Shown here: piece by piece, positions 31,371 to 42,062 of the stretch | Numbering within the stretch: position 1 is the first letter of the stretch | Layout: the number at the start of each line of letters is the position of its first letter | Source of the DNA: Mixophyes australis | Lineage: Eukaryota > Chordata > Amphibia > Anura > Limnodynastidae | DNA: 64,000 bases | NCBI GenBank assembly: GCA_036250195.1 | Contig: JAVHZZ010000002.1 | Span: 70,670,205 to 70,734,204, forward strand | Direction: 5' to 3' | Notes under the pieces: model-generated | Told to the model about the DNA's origin: nothing | Database searches by the model: none | The model's input: only the letters and a program-made list of their open reading frames with translations | Made by a program: the position numbers and the translations under genes

Positions 31371-32471
31371 TATTGGATGTTTACTAGTCAAGTGGCATTT
31401 TATTGGTGAGAATGGTCTGACGGTAGCACATGATTGGAGCTCTGTGTGTAGGGAGGAATTCTGCAGAGTTTCTCTTTGGAGAGAGTCAGAGAGCAGCGTA
31501 GCACACAGCACCCAAACAGTATAAATAAAAAATGCTTGCCAGCTGCCTGCCTCCCCCTGGGCTGACCTCTCTGTGACGAGACTCCGGACAGAGACACTCC
31601 CTGCTTCTCAACAGCCCTCTGCAACATGAGATGGGGACACTCTCCAATAAGAGTACATGGGAGACTTTTAAGCAGCCAATCAAGACCTGCGACTACCCTT
31701 GTTTCAGCCAATCATGGGATGCCGCCAGGCAGCACTGTTCACCTATCACAGAGATACTGAATTATTATTGGAAGACTGGTAAGGGAGTTGGCTTGAGGGA
31801 GTTGGGTGGAGGGAAGAGACGCATTAAATGGTCCGAGGTAATAAATGAGAGGGGGAGACAAGTGTGTGTGAGAGCACGTGTATTTGAAGAACAGCATGCT
31901 GTGTCAGCAACTCTGCAGATCTGCATTCATGACACCATGCTAAGAATTTGAGAATGCAACTTGTGTAGCAAAGTGTGAGGGCTATGCAATTGCGTGTGCA
32001 CATATTGTATGTATATCACTGTATGATTAACAGAGAGTCCTACTAACAGATCTGTGTGTGACTCACAGCATGAGCCTGATGTGTCTGTTAGCATGATGGC
32101 ATGTGCTCCAGCTACGATGCATGTGGATGTGTATATGTCTGTACATGCTATTACTTTGTGATCATGTATAAGTAAAGTAAATGGTACATGTAAAACATTC
32201 TGGTGTAGACCTACAGCTGTAAGTTCTCCTTCTTAATTAAACAGTGCACAGAGCATCCGATCATCACAACTCTCTGTGTTCACATTGTGAGAGTAGAGCA
32301 CTAGCATAAAGAGTTGATGCAGCCCAAACAATAGATTAACCTATGGTTGACTAGTGAAACCGGTAGCTGTTGAAAGGACATCATTATCCATTCATGGGTC
32401 AGTCTGCTACATAGATTGTGTGTGTACTGTGACATCAGTCACTATGAATAGTTGCTCTGGTTGCTTATCAT
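31371..32471. other. CCAAT-rich then AT-rich intergenic DNA
   Basis: Continues the CCAAT/ATTGG-rich character (near 31400, 31431, 31676, 31708). TATAAATAAA occurs at 31520. This could be an unrecognised LTR or promoter, but no element boundary or transcript was recognised. Confidence 0.3.
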
Positions 32472-32600
32472 CAACATCATAATCAACATTTATTTATATA
32501 GCGCCAGCAAATTCCGTAGCACACTGCAATTGGGAACAAACACAGTAATAAGACAATACTGGGTAATATAGACAGAGAAGTAATACAGCCCCATCTACAA
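32472..32600 (-). mobile_element. L2-type LINE/SINE 3' tail fragment
   Basis: On the + strand CATTTATTTATATAGCGCCA then GCAAATTCCGTAGCACACTG and GGGAACAAACACAGTAATAA. This is the reverse complement of an L2-like 3' end; TTTATATAGCGCC is shared with the SINE tails. Confidence 0.65.
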
Positions 32601-32781
32601 GCTGAGAGTTGTAGGTGATTTGTGCTGTGACAAGTAGATCTCATGACTCTGTTCATCACTGATTGAGAGTATTCTCCTTTACTACATCTGTCCACATAAA
32701 CAATATTATTTAATAAAAGGATATTCTACCACAACATTATTCTATCAGCAATATCATACTTAGCAACATATAACACTCAAG

Positions 32782-32956
32782 GGGCTAGATTTACTAAGCT
32801 GCGGGTTTGAAAAAGTGGGGATGTTGCCTATAGCAACCAATCAGATTCTAGCTTTCATTTATTTAGTACCTTCTACAAAATGACATCTAGAATCTGATTG
32901 GTTGCTATAGGCAACATCCCCACTTTTTCAAACCCGCAGCTTAGTAAATCTAGCCC
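32782..32956. mobile_element. Palindromic MITE with X-box and CCAAT motifs, intact
   Basis: Two 70-bp arms that are perfect reverse complements, starting GGGCTAGATTTACTAAGC and ending GCTTAGTAAATCTAGCCC, with a 35-bp centre. A 3-bp AAG repeat flanks it (32779-32781, 32957-32959). Each arm contains GTTGCCTATAGCAAC directly joined to CCAATCAG. Related copies: 21311, 40439, 46371. Confidence 0.92.
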
Positions 32957-32959
32957 AAG

Positions 32960-35621
32960 GACTCTTTTGATGCAGTTCTGCAGTGTTATAATGACAGCCA
33001 TATCCTTTCAAGTATCAAGCTGGTAGTGGCATTGCAGGAACATATCACAGGAGTTCAGTAGCTTTATGGTCCTGCTCTCTGAACTTCCCCTCCGGAGAGT
33101 TATCTATGAATACACTCCTTCACTAGGCTGACTTCAGCAGTGCAAGTCATGTAATAACATGTGTACAGTGCAGTTCACATAACGATTGTTGTAACAATGG
33201 GTGCTAGTCTTTCTTTCAATAAAGTTCGCTCCTTTATTGAACTCCTCCAGCACACACTTGTCAGTTGTAAATAAATAATCATCTATGGCTCACAGGGTTC
33301 ACACAAGAGCTGACACTCCATGCTTGAGGACAGTCACTCTACTGAACCTCTGCACAGTCCTCCTCAGCAGCTCTCTTGATCACTTGAGCGTTCTAAGACC
33401 CTCTCATTAGACATGGGGTATCACATGAGTGGCAGCTACCTAGGCTCTGTAATTATACTTATATTCCTGGCTTCACACTCTAACGCACAATGCGGGTTCA
33501 CTCAGTCCTAGCATGCCCACTAAAGTTATCAATGTTTTTGCAGCCCTGAATAACTCTCACTAGTAACTCTCGACTGCAATTCTCTGCCTCTGTCTTTACT
33601 ATCAGTGCTCGGCTCAGGATACCGCTGGTTAACTACTGAGCAAGGTCAAAACAACATTGATGGGCTTGAACTTGGATACAACTTGGACACTAGTCAAATT
33701 CATTCTCCCATTCGAAGAGAGTTCACTTGACACAACCCCGCGCAGGTGTTAGCGAGGGAATTTAAATTCTCCAATCCCACCAGTCCCTATCAATCCCAAC
33801 CTGAGGGAGGGACTCTCTTAATCACACCGAGTAGGGGTGCAGCCTAGAGAGGCGTTACTCTTATGAAAAATGTTGCACTGTGGAAGCTATGAGATTACTT
33901 GGCTCAGCTTTTATGTATTACTTAAATTAACTTTGTACATTTATACTTTTAGATGGGCAAAAACAACATTGACATTAAAATGATCATAATAACCTCAGAC
34001 CTCAGTAAGACACACAAGGCACACTAATATAATTAAAGTTTGCAAACACTTATATACACATTTAACCTGCCATGAACAGAACTGATAAGGTAACGTACAA
34101 TAAAATTAACAAAAACCTCAATGCCACTAAATGTCCACAAAATGTGATATACTTTAAGATGATTGAAGGATATGTCCTTCAATCAGAATATGATGTAGAG
34201 ATTGTTTTAACTCAACCAGATCCAAAGGATAGTTCCTCTTAATAGAAGACCCTGTCTAGCAGCTGTGATGTGTTAGAAACACACTATAGCAACTGGTCCA
34301 TAGAGGCTGAACATTTCCTTTTTATCTTGGTATTGGAATAACAAGTCCCAAATGGGGTTTATGGAGCACTTGGAGATGTCTTTAGTGTAAATAGTTAACT
34401 TTGCAGCCAGTAACAGCGAAGAGGCCTCTTTGAGTGCTCACCCTAGGCCAGTACTTGTTCTTCCTAAGCCTCTCTTGCAAACAACACTGTGATTGGCTAC
34501 TTTTACTTTGATTAACTCCTGCATCCAATCTAAACTAATTGAAGTTAAGTGAATTCAAATTATCTGCTGACGTTTACAAAGAAAACACAGAGAGCAGATC
34601 CTAAAGGTGTTGTCTGCTTTACTTTTCTTAATTTCAAGAATGCAGCTATGGTTACCATCTGGCCTATAACATCAGAGCAATGGCTCTCTTCAATACCTAC
34701 TTAGTATCATGCCTGAACAGGCTTCATCACACTCATTCTGCTCAAATCTAAATTTCAACACTGTCTGGGTCAGAATCATGGAGAAGACAGTATGGAGGCT
34801 TATTCTGCTAAATCCCACAATTAAAGCACACTCTCTGACAAGGACATTTACACATACTAACTTATATGGCTGTGGATTACACTGCTCTGGGCACTCCATA
34901 ATTTTCATATCTTGTAGTCTGCACCAGTATGGATGTATGGAGCAGATCTGGCCCCCGTACAGCTCCGGCTTAACCATCCTTATTAAGGTTCATCACTGAT
35001 GACCATGCCAAGGACGTACACAGGCTATAACAACAGTGCATGGGCACACACAAGGTGCTAAAATATAACACCATAACCTGGTCAGCAATCAAGCAGCAAT
35101 TACCATCAATCTAGGCAGTAGGGGCAATTTATAAATGGATGACATTATATTAAGATCACCCAAAAGCTGCTACAGTTGTCACATTTCTTCATTTCTATTT
35201 GCTCCTATGCATGGATTTGGAGATGCATTTTAGCTGTGTTTGATGGGCATATCAGTGAGACGTGGGGCCACCTTACTGATAAAGTACATAGTTGCAATTT
35301 TTCACCAAGCTCAACATATGGTGAGTGCTGCCATTTAGTTGGGGACAATTGCTGCCGGTGGGCTATTAGTTGTGAAACATTAATCCAGTTCTGGTGTAAT
35401 GCCTGCAGGTTCAGATTATATTACAGACCTCTGACATTGAACACCAGCCGTTCAGTAGTAACAATTTTTACTGCTGGAAACCATAGTTAAATAATTGTCA
35501 CAAACTGTAATCATCATAATTTACAATTCATTTATTCTAATATACAAGTTTATCGATATAATTGAGCTACATTCACAGATAGGTCTGTAAAAGTTTCAGG
35601 AGCTTGAACTAATTCATACTT
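32960..35621. other. Intergenic DNA, possible unrecognised LTR-type repeat
   Basis: A short palindrome TTCAATAAAG...CTTTATTGAA at about 33220-33241 places an AATAAA on both strands. Open stretches at 34690-34999 and 35176-35490 have no family match. No host gene can be supported. Confidence 0.35.
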
Positions 35622-35912
35622 GCCAACTTTTCCTCTTTGACTTCAGAGAGATCCCGGGGGAGGTGGGTGTGTGGGGGCGGGGCATGATTAATCACACCAT
35701 TTTGGTCCTGCCCCCTAAACGATTCTCGACAATTTGGGCAATTACAGCAGGGGGCTAAGATGACACGATATTTGCGGCATTAAGCCCTGCCCTCCGACAC
35801 TTATCTATTGAGGGGGCAAGAACCGGAAGCTTGCCCTGCTCTCACAGGAGCCCGGGAGGTCTCCCAGAAATGCGGGAGTCTCCTGGACATTCCGGGAGAG
35901 TAGGCAACTATG
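35622..35912. mobile_element. MITE with CATACTTGCC termini
   Basis: Starts CATACTTGCCAACTTTTCC; the reversed right end is CATAGTTGCCTACTCTCCCG. The right part carries the repeated words CGGGAGGTCTCCCAG and GACATTCCGGGAGAG. Fragments of the same family occur at 36155-36236 and 41124-41222. Confidence 0.7.
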
Positions 35913-36154
35913 TGTTAAAGAAAAGCAGCTAATGAATCTCTATAGACTGAAGTGTCATCTATATTTCTGTCTCCATTACTGAAGTCATGTTGTCTTACCT
36001 GTCAGACTTTGATTAAATCTTGGTCTCCATGAAAATGGCCACCTCTATAGGCATCAATACATGGACATAGGACACAATTTCTGAACTGTGTCATCATGCC
36101 ACAAATGGCGAACCCAACCACGTGTTGTCCTGGCTCAGCATCAGGGAGAATGGC

Positions 36155-36236
36155 AGACTCTTCAGGAAGTGAGGGAGATCACCCATATTTCATGGAGTCT
36201 CCCTAACATTCAGGGAGAGTTGGCAAGTATGGACTA
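36155..36236. mobile_element. Fragment of the CATACTTGCC MITE
   Basis: Contains GGAGTCTCCCTAACATTCAG and ends GAGAGTTGGCAAGTATG, matching the terminus of the element at 35622 in inverted orientation. Confidence 0.6.
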
Positions 36237-36521
36237 CAGTCTTTCTCATGCTGAATATGTGTTGTGCTAGTTTTACACTGTTCTATTGAATCTGCTATGT
36301 TGTAACAAAAGTCTCACTTACTTTCTGTTTGTATGTTGTAGAAATTAACAAGACACAGCCTGTGCAGCACCCCTGGTCTCAGTGTATTAAGTGCATGCAT
36401 TCACTATTTAATACACTACAACTGGTGACAAGAATCTTACTGAGCCAAAACATATATATTTGCAAGAACTGGAGTCTGGATTCACATATACCAAGACATC
36501 TATCTCTGAGTCTTAAACAAC

Positions 36522-37276
36522 ATGGCAGGATACATGGGCAAAATAGATGCCTTGGACAATGAAAACGATGATGGGATGTTATATGCTGAGAGACTGGAAC
36601 AGTATTTTGTTGCTGACGATAATGATGAGGAAAAACAAGTTTCATTCCTATTAAGCGCCACGGTCAGAGGGAGGCCGCGTATAGATTACAACGTAGCGTA
36701 ACTGCCCCCGAGAAACTGGCAAATAAATCTTGGTAGATATTATAAAAATTACACAGGACCATTTGCCCACTAAACCGTCTCTGATTGCTGAATGGTTTAG
36801 ATTTCATAGACAGGACCAGGATGAGGGGTAATCCATTCCTGCTTATGTGGCAGAATTTAAGACAGAACACTGCCATGTGGGGAGCAGCTTGAATTATGTC
36901 CTAAGAGATAGACTGGTGTGTGGAATTTCAAATTAAAAAGTGTACAAAAAAGTCTATTACCAGAAGCAGACCTCACATCCAACAGGCAGTACAGGTAGTG
37001 GTGTCTATGGAGACGTCAGCCAGAGATGTCATGGAGCTACAAACAGGAGTCAAGACAGTGTACAATGTTAACAAAACAGTGACTGTAACAAGAGCCAGGC
37101 AGGAAAACATGTCACCATCTGAAACATGCTACCGCGGCAGTAGACACACATGTTCCATGAATGCAGATGCAAGAATGAGCTCTGAAGGAGATGCAACCAA
37201 CGAGGAACATATACAAAGAGTGCGTTGGGCATGTGCAACTACTGGAGATATAAATGACAAGAAAATAACAAAGTAA
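36522..37276 (+). pseudogene. Gypsy-like gag relic
   Basis: Frame from the ATG at 36522 gives MAGYMGKIDALD, then YAERLEQYFVADDNDEEKQV and SFLLSA, matching the start of vertebrate Gypsy gag (ERLEQYF-A-). A frameshift near 36662 continues it (YRLQRSVTAPEKLANKSW) and further shifts give WFRFHRQ and VLRDRLVCGI near 36800-36920. The frame 36920-37276 is Cys/His-poor debris of the zinc-knuckle region. Multiple stops make it non-functional. Confidence 0.75.
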
Positions 37277-38139
37277 CAAGACCAAAAGCATATATGCTAT
37301 ACAGAAAATAAGTGTGATAATGATAGCGAAGATGGGCTGAGAAGCCTAGAACCTTTCAATATAAATGGGAGTGACAAGCAGGGCCGGATTAACCAAAGGG
37401 CTTTATGGGCTACAGCCCAGGGGCCTTGGGCAGCTGGGGGGCCCTAGAGATTTTAAAATGTTTTGTTTTTTTAAAAAAAAAAAAAAAAAAAACGTTGGCT
37501 TTTTCTTCATCGGGTTGGGGGCCAGGGGCGGATTAGCCATCCATACACTGCCTCATGTGTTTTCAGTAAAACAAAATTATTATTTGTTTTCCGGCGGCGC
37601 GGGGGATGGTGGTGGGTGATAGGCGAATCTCTCGTATTTAGTTTGACCTGAAGAGGCGGATCCGACAGTGACGCTGTCCGGGCAGCGAATAAGGAGGCTG
37701 CCTGTCACAGAGAGGGGACTGCAGAGGCTCTTGCGTGACTTTCTTAGCTTCGCGCCCAGACGGATGCCTCCTGCTTCATGAAGCTGAGCAGCGCCAGCAC
37801 AGGTAAGTAGTTAGCAAACTAATCAAAAAAGTGCGTGATAGTGACAGTGAGGGTGTGTGTTGATGTTCCCTGGCTTTTTAAAATGTTATGTTATGATATT
37901 TAATGGTCACTTTCTATATAGTGAAATAGGAAATCCATGCATAAAATAACACAAGCATAGAAGCTTGGTCGGATTAGATAGATTGCAGGGTATACTGATT
38001 TTATTGTTACCCATGAACTATTTTGGTTACCCAGCTCAGACATTTTTGGAACACTGACGGTAAAGAGTAAATAGACTGGTGTGACAGCCATTTGGAAAAG
38101 TGACAACCACCACAAGGAGGGAAAAGTCAGAGGAAAAGC

Positions 38140-38143
38140 ACAA

Positions 38144-38188
<45 letters not shown>

Positions 38189-38200
38189 CATACACACACA

Positions 38201-38247
<47 letters not shown>
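38140..38247. repeat. (TA)n microsatellites
   Basis: Two long TA tracts (about 38144-38181 and 38201-38244) separated by CACATACATACACACACAG; they abut the Helitron 3' end. Confidence 0.95.
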
Positions 38248-38249
<2 letters not shown>

Positions 38250-38829
38250 AGTTAACCCATGCATGATACTCATGCATTCTAGTCAAATCAAGCTACTTAA
38301 GGTCTTAAAAAGGTTCTTGTCATGCATTTGGACCTAGCCCAGGCCTCCTCAGGGGAAGAGCGTTACTTTCCGACGCAAGCGGCCTTTTTAATGTGTGTTC
38401 ATGAGGTAAAATTACCTCACGAAAATGAGTTTGACCCCTCAACTCGTAAATTTAGCCTTTACTACCCCTCCCACGGGGGGAAGGGGGGATGATGGAAGTT
38501 AACTGACTTGACTATTCTAATTTTTTTGTCAAATAATGTCAGTATACCAAACTTCAGGTCAATTGGATGAGCCCTTTCTGAGAAAATAGTTTTTTCCACA
38601 CACACACACACACTAACGTACGCCTCTACACATGTGTGTTCATGAGGTAAAATTACCTCACGAAAATGAGTTTGAGCCCTACCAAATTTCAGCCCTTTTT
38701 GAATTTTTTTTCCCACACACACTAAGAATTTAGTAGGTCAGTGTATAACTCTACCCAGCAGGTGGCGCTGCAACTTGTTTTTTTTTTTTCACACACAGAC
38801 AGACAGACGCCACTAAGCATTTATATATT

Positions 38830-38832
<3 letters not shown>
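38248..38832 (-). mobile_element. Non-autonomous Helitron, 585 bp
   Basis: On the minus strand it starts TCTAATATATAAATGCTTAG at 38832 and ends CATGGGTTAACTTG at 38248. Near-identical in structure to 59723-60319. Contains the repeated word AGGTAAAATTACCTCACG twice and the shared CAGCGCCACCTGCTGGG block. A (TA)n tract follows its 5' end (38833-38884). Confidence 0.9.

Positions 38833-38884
<52 letters not shown>
38833..38884. repeat. (TA)n microsatellite
   Basis: About 26 uninterrupted TA units abutting the Helitron 5' end. Confidence 0.95.
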
Positions 38885-38885
<1 letters not shown>

Positions 38886-39339
38886 CACTTGACCTGTTAT
38901 CCAGAAATACAAGTGAGCTTTGTGAATATAGTCTCTTCCGCAGGCCTTAGAGCCATGAAACACACTGGGATTGTACTTGGTTAGGGTTAGGCAGATTCAT
39001 TTGAAGTTGGGGTTCATTCATTTGCAGTTTAGTGGTTCCATGGGGGAGCTTTGAGTAGGTAAGAGCATAGGGTTAGGCTAAAATGAGGTAGGAATAGGTT
39101 AGAGTTAGGTTGTGATGAGGTAGGAGGAGGTTAGGTTTAAGATGTGGTGGAAAAATTAGGGTTAGATTGTGAGAAGTAGACATGCCCACTACAATATTAC
39201 TGGGGGGCCCCAATATCGGACGGCATAAATTGCTTGACAAATGGGGGCCTCACAGTATCCCCAGCCCAGGGGCCTACAATGTCTTAATCCGGCCCTGTTG
39301 ACAAGTAAGCAATATGGCTGATGCCACAGTTAAATGACC

Positions 39340-40430
39340 AAACCGTAGAAATGAAGTTGGACTCAGGATCAGAAGTATCTATTATGTCTAAGCATGAATA
39401 TCAGCACCTCTTCAAAAGAGGGAAATTGTTTAAAAATACAGTTTATTGAAAATGTCCATGGGAGAGACAATTGTTCCACTCAGGGTATTGTGTGCAACAC
39501 TTCAATATAATAAACATCGGCGTATACAGGACTTGCATATTTTTAAGAAAGAGGGTCCGGCACTGAGGGGACAAGATTGGCTGCAGAAACCCCAATTGGA
39601 TTGAGCATCAATAAAACGTTTGAGTTCCCCAAGATCCTTTCCCCTGACCCTGAACTCAGTCCTTAAACAGGCAGCGTCTGTCTTCCAAGAAGGAATTGGA
39701 ACTCTGCAACGTAAAAAAGTAATTGTGCTTATAGAGGGAGCCTCCCCTAAGTTACATAAAGCATGTCCTCAAACCCATGAGCTTAGATGGAGAGTTGAAG
39801 GGGATATAGAGCATTTGGAAAAAGAAAGTATCTTGTCCAAAGTGGATTGGAGTCCTTGGGCAACGCCAGTGGTCCCAGTATGCAAGAAAAAATGTGCAGT
39901 GAGAGTATGTGGTGATTTCAAGGTTTATTTCAACCCCGTCTAACAAACTGAGCAACACCACTTGTCAAAGACATCTTTGCAAAATTAGCAGGTGGTCAAA
40001 GGTTCAGAAAAACTAATCTGCCAGAGGTTTATATGCAGATGGAGATGTAGAATGAATCTAAAATTCTGCTTACCATTAATACACACAAAGGACTTTGCTG
40101 CTATAATAAGCAGAGAGCCATGGACCCCGATCTACAGGGTGTGGCCGGTAGTCTGTGTTATTTGGATGACATGATTGTAATGGGAGCCTCTAATACGGAA
40201 CATTTATAGAACTTCACAAGGGTCCTACAGGGGCAAGAACCCAACTATGCTCAGATGAACAGAGAAGCATTGAGTCTCGCATGGGGGGGTGAAACATTTT
40301 AATCAATACCTCTATGGCAGGAGATTTAGTGCTATGATATTGAATTCACAAGAACATTGCTCCACGCAAATGCAGATGGGCTGTCCCCATTGCCGTGGGA
40401 GGCTGCGGAAAAAGTACAAGGGGACGAGAC
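39340..40430 (+). pseudogene. Gypsy-like pol relic (protease, RT, RNase H)
   Basis: Collinear fragments of a Ty3/Gypsy polyprotein. The protease active site is KLDSGSEVSIMSKHEYQHLF at about 39354-39413. The RT N-terminus is in frame 39620-39943: SVFQEGIGTLQ, then LEKESILSKVDWSPWATPVV and VRVCGDFKV. The RT active-site block GSLCYLDDMIVMG is readable at about 40148-40186. RNase H remnants include FNQYLYGR near 40300 and LLHANADGLSPLPW near 40358-40399. Frameshifts, stops and deletions separate all parts. Confidence 0.85.
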
Positions 40431-40438
40431 ACACTAGG

Positions 40439-40596
40439 GGGTATATTTACTAAATTGCAGGTTTGAAAAAGTGGAGATGTTGCCTATAACAACCAATCAG
40501 ATTCTAGCTGTCATTTTGTAGAATGTACTATATAATTGATAACTAGAATCTGATTGGTTGCTATAGGCAACATCTCCACTTTTTCAAACCCACAGC
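40439..40596. mobile_element. X-box MITE, right end missing
   Basis: Starts GGGGGTATATTTACTAAA and pairs with TTTAGTAAATATACCCC-type ends elsewhere. The right arm stops at CAAACCCACAGCT where Gypsy LTR sequence resumes. The right arm X-box (GTTGCTATAGGCAAC) is intact; the left has AACAAC in place of AGCAAC. Confidence 0.9.
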
Positions 40597-40937
40597 TCCC
40601 TGGTCTTAGTGTATTATTGAGTGTATGCAGTCATTATTTATTACACTGCAGTTACCACTGCCGATAACAGTGCTGTTGCCAATGATAACCCTTGCTGGTG
40701 GTAACATGTTACATTTTTGCATGGGCCTATTTATAAGTATAGCAGCATTTCTAGTACTGTCACAATACCTGTGTTGTTATGTCCATCACAGGATAAAAGA
40801 TGAAAATCATTAAAAAAAAGTCTTATTCATTTGATAAATTATTTTTATAATGTGAAAATATTTTTTTTTTATATATATATTTTTCTTACTCCTTAAAAAT
40901 AAAGAGTCCTGCAGAATTTGGGACTATTGCACATTAT

Positions 40938-41110
40938 AGGCCTGATTTAATAAGTAACATAAGTCTCGTTGCGTGCTGTATTTTGCATAAAATTGCTCTG
41001 CGCATGCTCAGAAACGCAAGTGCATACAATTCATCTCCAAATACAAATGACACTTCCAACAGCCTACGATTTGAAGGACGGAACGTGGGAGGGAAGGAGC
41101 GTATGCACGT
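40938..41110. mobile_element. MITE-like repeat
   Basis: GGCCTGATTTAATAAGTAAC start, TTTTGCATAAAATTGCTCTG, GCGCATGCTCAGAAACGC and GAGCGTATGCACGTAAGC; same group as 30516. Confidence 0.6.
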
Positions 41111-41123
41111 AAGCATTATATAG

Positions 41124-41222
41124 TAAAAGCATACTTGTCCATTCTCCCGAAATGTCTTGGAAACTCCCGAATTCCAGTTAGGTCTCCCGGACTCCAGGGA
41201 GAGCAGGCAATTCTCCCGCATC
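41124..41222. mobile_element. Fragment of the CATACTTGCC MITE
   Basis: GCATACTTGTCCATTCTCCC, then GGTCTCCCGGACTCCAGG and AGAGCAGGCAATTCTCCCG resemble the terminus of 35622-35912. Confidence 0.55.
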
Positions 41223-42062
41223 TGCCCGCTTCACTAGGAAAATTCCAATTTTGCCCTTTCTACTTTGTTTACCTAACAGTGTAGTGAACTCAAGCCTGCT
41301 ATTTGCTAATTATATGCCCTATTTGTATTTTGCTTAATTTGCAGAACTGCGCAAAGTACTCGTATTAATAGGAGCCAGTTGTTGGCATTAATTTATTGCT
41401 GCAATTTATTAAAAAAATCTTTCCGGGACAAGAAAGCGACACTCAGCTGCCACAGCGATACTGGCATAGAGTAGAAGTTAACTTACCACATCGCCTGGCC
41501 AGTCTCTGTAATTGTGCTCATATGTGAGCCAGCATGAGATGGCGATAACAGAACAGGTATTGCAGTGATACTAATACCGCTGAGAGTAACCCTTTTCATA
41601 TATTGGGCGATCGCTGGCTAAAACACCCATTTTTCGCTGGCAACAGAACTTCAGTTTTTGTTCCATCATCATTATTATCAGCTACAGAAGCAAATACTCT
41701 GATTATTGTACAGCAACAGATTGATGAAATACAAAATGTTATCCAAGTTGCAAACATCAGTCTGTACTTAATGAAGGTAAATTATAAATACTTCTAGATG
41801 TAACCTGTGCCACATAGTACCAGGTGCACAAGTGTCAGTCTCAGATTTATTTTCAGATGCAACCAGTTCAACTAACAAGATGAAAGTATGATTCATAAAC
41901 CTTCTGACAAAGTACGTCCTAGTATGAGCCTTCCGTCATGTGGAATAAGACCGTAATTTAAAAATAATTCAGGTACACTGGTTTGTCCCTCCTAATAATT
42001 TCAAATGTTGCAAAAATACATTTATTAGTGTAGGTACGCTTAATAAACTAATGTCAACGAAT
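41223..42062. other. AT-rich intergenic DNA
   Basis: No gene or repeat recognised. Confidence 0.45.

Larger units (their letters stand above)
37379..39297. mobile_element. 1.9-kb hAT element inside the Gypsy relic
   Basis: Ends CAGGGCCGGATTAACC and, reversed, CAGGGCCGGATTAAGAC. The 8-bp flanks GTGACAAG and TTGACAAG match at 7 of 8 positions. The interior holds an A-tract (about 37474-37492), GC-rich words, a Helitron (38248-38832) and long (TA)n tracts. No transposase is visible. Confidence 0.9.
36350..40652 (+). mobile_element. Gypsy-like LTR retrotransposon relic, interrupted
   Basis: The 3' ends of two related LTR-like segments bracket gag and pol debris: CCCTGGTCTCAGTGTATTAA near 36370 and CCCTGGTCTTAGTGTATTAT near 40599, each followed by a similar ATTT(A)ATACACT stretch. 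The left one is followed by TGGTGACAAGAATC, the usual position of a primer-binding site. A 1.9-kb hAT (37379-39297) splits it and a MITE fragment (40439-40596) precedes the right LTR end. Large internal deletions are evident (the later pol domains, such as integrase, are not seen). Confidence 0.7.

Noticed and set aside
33180..33260. Palindrome TTCAATAAAG/CTTTATTGAA as a bidirectional terminator between genes
   Set aside because: No genes were recognised on either side; it is more likely part of an old repeat.
34690..35490. Open stretches on both strands as a host or retroviral gene
   Set aside because: No motif or domain pattern could be recognised and several overlapping frames are equally open.
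38036..38286. Ile/Tyr repeat frames
   Set aside because: These are translations of TA microsatellites.
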